A DNA stretch of 8,045 bases from JAGTJU01 sp038257535 (lineage in GTDB: Bacteria > Myxococcota_A > Polyangia > Fen-1088): positions 1-8,045 of the forward strand of contig JBBSJE010000274.1 of the NCBI GenBank assembly GCA_038257535.1, read 5' to 3'. The position numbers were made by a program, and so were the translations under genes. Every line of letters begins with the position of its first letter. The first letter of the stretch is position 1. The notes under the pieces were generated by a model that saw only the letters and a program-made list of their open reading frames with translations, searched no databases and had not been told where the DNA came from. This document shows, piece by piece, positions 5,215 through 8,045 of the stretch.

Positions 5215-5673
5215 TTAGCCGGCAAGCGTCTCTTCGACCAGGCGTTTAACCATGGCGGGGTCAAACTTGCCTTTGTGGGCCTTGAGCACCTCGCCCATGA
5301 CTTTTCCTGATTGCTTGGGATCCGCCGCCCCCAGTTTGGCCACAACCTCTTTGACCGCCGCCCGCACCTCGTCCTCCCCCGCCATCTGGGGCAGGAACCG
5401 GGCACAAAACGCGATTTCAAAGTCCAATTGCTCGAGCGCTTCTTGCCCGCGCTCGCCCAAAGCGGCGTACTCATCGCGACTCTTCTTCATCTGCTTCTGG
5501 TAAGCCGCAATGACGTCTAACCACAGCTCGTCGTTCAATTCGCCCTTGAAGCCCGCTGAGGTGCGACGTTCCATGTGCTTGGTTTTCAGCATGCGCACAC
5601 AGTTGGCGCTGTTGCTGTCCTTGTTACGCATGGCTTCTTTCAAGGTTTCGTTGAGCTTGGCTTCGATCGACAT
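5215..5673 (-). CDS. yqeY: GatB/YqeY-domain protein
   Basis: This 152-residue helical protein is a full-length stand-alone YqeY family member. It resembles the C-terminal tRNA-binding region of the GatB subunit of tRNA-dependent amidotransferase. The free-standing protein has no firmly settled role, though RNA or tRNA binding is usually proposed. The N-terminal family pattern SIEAKLNETLKEAMRNKDS...RMLK spans 2-30. Residues 50-98 form the charged middle helices, including AYQKQMKKSRDEY. The C-terminal domain is the clearest match: AAVKEVVAKLGAADPKQSGKVMGEVLKAHKGKFDPAMVKRLVEE (residues 105-148, written here as a motif span). The usual YLPKQL is FLPQMA here. No Shine-Dalgarno sequence lies at a normal distance from the ATG at 5673, so the start is supported mainly by length. 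In many bacteria this gene lies near dnaG/rpoD, but here it leads ppnP. Confidence 0.92.
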   Translation of the reverse strand: MSIEAKLNETLKEAMRNKDSNSANCVRMLKTKHMERRTSAGFKGELNDELWLDVIAAYQKQMKKSRDEYAALGERGQEALEQLDFEIAFCARFLPQMAGEDEVRAAVKEVVAKLGAADPKQSGKVMGEVLKAHKGKFDPAMVKRLVEETLAG

Positions 5674-5889
5674 AAGCGCACTGATTACCGCACTTCCTGG
5701 GCCTCGTCGACCCCTTCACGGCGCACCGCATCCTGGGCGACGTGCGCACGCCGCTGTGGCAAAAACGGCACGGTTCAAAGCCGATTTGCTGGCGAGCCAC
5801 GGGCAAAACCGGCGAATTTGCTGCGCGCCACGACTGGGGACGGCGGCCTTGAGCTTGCAGCGGACCAATGCGTCCCCCGTCACGTCGCC
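5674..5889. other. Divergent intergenic region with imperfect repeats
   Basis: This 216-base gap lies between yqeY (leftward) and the secreted protein gene (rightward). It must hold promoters for both, yet I find no convincing -35/-10 pair on either strand. ATTTGCTG followed by GCCACG occurs twice (5784-5801 and 5816-5832, with a 4-base and then a 3-base insert), an imperfect direct repeat about 32 bases apart. Each copy is preceded by a GGCAAAA-like stretch (from 5759 and 5802). No RNA gene or ORF that I can support lies here. Confidence 0.4.
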
Positions 5890-6705
5890 ATGCCCTCCAC
5901 CACCCGCGTTCACTCCGTTCCGAGCCTTTTCGGAGGCCCCCCTATTCGACGCCTTGGGGTCCTCGTGATCTCGGTGATGTTTTGCATGGGGCCCACAGGT
6001 TCCTCTCACGCCAAGGACAACCCGGACGCCGCCGCCAAGGAAAAGGAAGTTGTCGCGCCATGCAACGCCCCTGTTCCCCCGCACGCAGAGGGGCCCCCGG
6101 TTCGACTTCCAAATGGTGGATTCTGCTTTGACGGGCCACATCCTGCGGACACCAGCGCCGCCGCCGGCCCCCCTTGGGACAACGCCCCGGGCCGCCACAC
6201 GCACTTCTATCCGCCGGTGGACGCGCGGCTGTTCGTGCTCAGAAACGACTGTTACCACTTCATTGGGGATCCACACGACTTCGGCTTCGATGGCGAAACC
6301 CAGGCCTACTACGGCACGCATCCGGTGCCTGGCGGAGGGTGGTGCTACATGGTGGGCGGGCACCAGCACAGTTTCTCCCCCTTTTCCCCGCAGTTCGTGA
6401 TGGTGGGGCCGTGGAACCACTGGCAGGGCGAGTACGACACAACGTTCTGGGCGCAGTGGCCGTACTACTCGGCGTTCTACAAAGACCTCTATCCGCGGTT
6501 CTATGGGGGCCGCCAGTGGGCCAAAGAACGCAAGGTGGCGCCACCGCTGCCTCCGGGCACATGGACAAACCGCCCAGCCGCCGTGCCTCGCGTTCCCGAC
6601 GTTGCCGCGTCGCAACCGGCACCGAGCAAGCCTCCGCTGAGAGCGGCGCCCTCCGCGGCACCGTCGGGTCCCGGCGCCACAAAGCGCACGCCGCCAAACC
6701 CCTAA
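5890..6705 (+). CDS. Secreted protein of unknown function
   Basis: This 271-residue protein has no family that I can name with confidence. The ATG at 5890 gives a signal-peptide-like start: Arg20-Arg21, hydrophobic 22-36, and a likely cleavage after SSHA (38-41). No Shine-Dalgarno sequence precedes it, so the start is uncertain, although the frame is open further back without sensible protein sequence. The mature part begins with a Lys/Ala/Glu segment. Then comes a compact domain (about 56-210) rich in Tyr, Trp, Phe, His, Pro and Gly, with four cysteines (58, 79, 121, 152) that could make two disulfides. Repeated-looking motifs include GRHTHFYPP (101-109), GDPHDFGFDGE (126-136), YYGTHPVPGGGWCY (140-153) and GGHQHSFSPFSPQF (156-169). 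WNHWQGEYDTTFWAQWPYY (175-193) follows. The tail (217-271) is Pro/Ala-rich and disordered. The composition suggests an outer-surface or periplasmic protein. I vaguely associate such sequences with myxobacterial secreted hypotheticals, which I have not checked. Confidence 0.75.
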   Translation: MPSTTRVHSVPSLFGGPPIRRLGVLVISVMFCMGPTGSSHAKDNPDAAAKEKEVVAPCNAPVPPHAEGPPVRLPNGGFCFDGPHPADTSAAAGPPWDNAPGRHTHFYPPVDARLFVLRNDCYHFIGDPHDFGFDGETQAYYGTHPVPGGGWCYMVGGHQHSFSPFSPQFVMVGPWNHWQGEYDTTFWAQWPYYSAFYKDLYPRFYGGRQWAKERKVAPPLPPGTWTNRPAAVPRVPDVAASQPAPSKPPLRAAPSAAPSGPGATKRTPPNP

Positions 6706-6751
6706 GCGGGCGCGCCGAAGGCGAAGTCCTCACGCGGCGACAAGGCTTCTG

Positions 6752-6763
6752 GCCAGCGCTGGC
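6752..6763. promoter_or_regulatory. 12-bp perfect palindrome upstream of a promoter
   Basis: GCCAGCGCTGGC is a perfect 12-base palindrome ending 9 bases before the -35 element at 6773. It may be a regulator site for the GMC gene, placed where activators commonly bind. It could also contribute to termination of the preceding gene, but no T-run follows it. Confidence 0.35.
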
Positions 6764-6772
6764 GCAACGCGC

Positions 6773-6801
6773 TTGTGCTTTGCGGCCAATGCGCGTATAA
6801 A
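6773..6801 (+). promoter_or_regulatory. Candidate sigma-70-type promoter for the GMC gene
   Basis: TTGTGC (6773-6778) and TATAAA (6796-6801) have an ideal 17-base spacer. The -10 box matches TATAAT at five positions and the -35 keeps the key TTG. The predicted start is near 6808, leaving a leader of about 95 bases. The rest of the 198-base gap (6706-6903) shows no gene. Confidence 0.5.
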
Positions 6802-6903
6802 CGCCGCGGGTTTTAGGTGTGGCCTTAAGCGGGCGGCGGGTGGCCAATGGGTGGGGGGTGCGAACGCACACCGCGTCCAGTTCCACTTCCTTGAGGGCTT
6901 TGC

Positions 6904-8045
6904 ATGACCCACTCCCATTACGACGCCATTGTGGTTGGTTCAGGGTTCGGCGGATCAGTTATGGCGTACCGCTTGGCCGCCGCCGGCAAACGTGTGTGCT
7001 TGCTCGAACGCGGCAAACGCTTTGGCCCGGGCAGCTTTCCACGCTCGCCCTACCAACTGGCGAAGAATTTTTGGGCGCCCAAGCAAAACCTATACGGCAT
7101 GTTTCAGTTTTGGCAGTTCCGGCGTCTGTTTGCCTTGGTTGCCAGCGGGTTGGGCGGTGGCTCGCTGATTTACGCGAATGTGCTCATTCGCAAAGACGAA
7201 CGCTGGTTCGTGAACGATTACCCCGGCGGCCGCTCTGAAGAGTGGCCTGTTGGACGTGAGGATCTGGATCCCCACTACCAAGCCGTTGAGGACATGATCG
7301 GCGTTAGCCGCTATCCGCAACATCTGCAGGCCATCACCCCAAAAGCGCACGAGTACGCACGCGCGGCCGCCCAAGCGGGCCTGAAGCACGAGTACCTGCC
7401 GTTGGCAGTGAACTTCTCGGCGGCAGGCCATCCCAACGGCGAACCCATCGACAACCGCAACCTACACGGGCAAACGCGGTACACCTGCCGCTTGTGTGGG
7501 GAATGCGATGTGGGCTGCAACTACGGCAGCAAAAACTCGCTCGACCACACCTATCTCACGCAGGCGCATAACCAGGGCCTTGAAATCATCACCGGCGCGG
7601 ATGTTCGCAAATTTCGTCCGGCGCCCCAAGGTGGCTGGCAAGTGGACTACATCCAGCACGATTTTCAAGCCGATGCGGCGCCACCACCCGGCCCCCGCAC
7701 CACAATTTCTTGCGACCGGCTGATCTTGGCCGCGGGCGCTCTGGGCAGCACCCACTTGATGCTTCGGAACGCCGAGACGCTCAAAGCGCCGCTGTTGGCG
7801 GTGGGCACACGGTTTTGCGGCAATGGCGATATGTTGGGTATGGCCGCGTCTGCGAAACAAAGCGATGGCAAATGGCGAGTGATTGACGCCAACAAAGGTC
7901 CCGTGATCACTGGCGGCGTGCGCTTGCCCGACACCCGCGATGGCGGCACCGGCCCAGGCGCTTACATCGAGGATGCGGGCATTCCTGTGTTCTTGAGTTG
8001 GTTGGCCGAGTCTTACGCCGGCAGCAGCATGCCGCGCATGATTTG
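6904..8045 (+). CDS. GMC oxidoreductase, cholesterol-oxidase-like, partial
   Basis: The first 380 codons of this FAD enzyme lie here and the reading frame is still open at the window edge. The N-terminus has the Rossmann FAD site GSGFGGS (12-18) with LLERG (33-37), whose Glu35 contacts ribose. ASGLGGGSLIYAN (80-92) is the second GMC flavin motif, and ILAAGALGST is the third. The closest family that I recall is the ChoD-like group of actinobacterial and proteobacterial 'cholesterol oxidase' GMC proteins. These share the early GSGFGGSV motif, the GxGGGSLxYAN motif and a CxxCGxCxxGC cluster, seen here as Cys195, 198, 201 and 205. The family oxidises alcohol groups of sterols or other lipids, but the substrate cannot be read from sequence. 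The catalytic His/Asn region is beyond the window. No signal peptide is present, so it is probably cytoplasmic. The start is supported by GAGGG (6893-6897), 6 bases upstream. Confidence 0.92.
   Translation, partial: MTHSHYDAIVVGSGFGGSVMAYRLAAAGKRVCLLERGKRFGPGSFPRSPYQLAKNFWAPKQNLYGMFQFWQFRRLFALVASGLGGGSLIYANVLIRKDERWFVNDYPGGRSEEWPVGREDLDPHYQAVEDMIGVSRYPQHLQAITPKAHEYARAAAQAGLKHEYLPLAVNFSAAGHPNGEPIDNRNLHGQTRYTCRLCGECDVGCNYGSKNSLDHTYLTQAHNQGLEIITGADVRKFRPAPQGGWQVDYIQHDFQADAAPPPGPRTTISCDRLILAAGALGSTHLMLRNAETLKAPLLAVGTRFCGNGDMLGMAASAKQSDGKWRVIDANKGPVITGGVRLPDTRDGGTGPGAYIEDAGIPVFLSWLAESYAGSSMPRMI

Noticed and set aside
5789..5806. Sigma-54-like site before the secreted gene (TGGCGAGCCACGGGCA)
   Set aside because: The GG-N10-GC core fits, but at least five other informative positions differ, which is expected by chance in GC-rich DNA.
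5575..5889. Extension of the secreted-protein frame back to 5575
   Set aside because: It overlaps yqeY on the opposite strand, reads as low-sense sequence, and would bury the signal peptide.
5716..6615. Long minus-strand open frame of 299 residues
   Set aside because: It is antisense to the secreted protein gene and rich in Arg/Gly/Ala/Val typical of a GC-rich shadow frame. It has no ribosome site or recognisable motif.

Overview
The window looks like a chromosomal housekeeping/accessory stretch from a GC-rich Gram-negative bacterium. A member of the Myxococcota (former Deltaproteobacteria) is my best guess. The reasons are the lipoprotein with a long Asp/Ala/Gly-rich linker after its lipobox cysteine, the two sigma-54-like promoters, the secreted proteins without an obvious family, and the gene mix. 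This is an inference from style, not from a marker gene. I see no RNA genes, insertion sequences, phage genes or CRISPR arrays.

Layout. Plus strand, 125-2124: metF (methylenetetrahydrofolate reductase), then a 253-residue protein with a helix-turn-helix-like segment, then a 59-residue signal-peptide-bearing mini-protein that is easily missed by length cut-offs. Minus strand, 2140-5673: read 5'->3' this block is a YqeY-domain protein, ppnP (nucleoside phosphorylase), a terminator-like hairpin, a twin-CBS-domain protein, a very clear rho-independent terminator, an AI-2E/PerM-type membrane protein, and a lipoprotein with Asp-box (beta-propeller-like) repeats. The block therefore splits into three transcription units: yqeY-ppnP, the CBS gene alone, and the AI-2E gene with the lipoprotein. 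Plus strand, 5890 to the end: a secreted aromatic/His/Cys-containing protein of unknown function and the first 380 codons of a cholesterol-oxidase-like GMC oxidoreductase that runs off the window.

Regulation visible in the DNA. The CBS gene and the AI-2E gene are each preceded by a good match to a sigma-54 -24/-12 promoter, placed so that both transcripts would have leaders of only about 14-15 bases. The 59-residue ORF and the GMC gene each have a plausible sigma-70-type promoter. The 253-residue gene has an 8-bp perfect inverted repeat just upstream of a -10-like box that lies 7 bases from its ATG.

No complete new defence or biosynthetic system is visible. The items most worth a second look are the unannotatable 59-residue secreted peptide, the paired sigma-54-like promoters, the secreted 271-residue protein beside a GMC oxidase with a ferredoxin-like cysteine cluster, and the coupling of an AI-2E transporter to a propeller-like lipoprotein.
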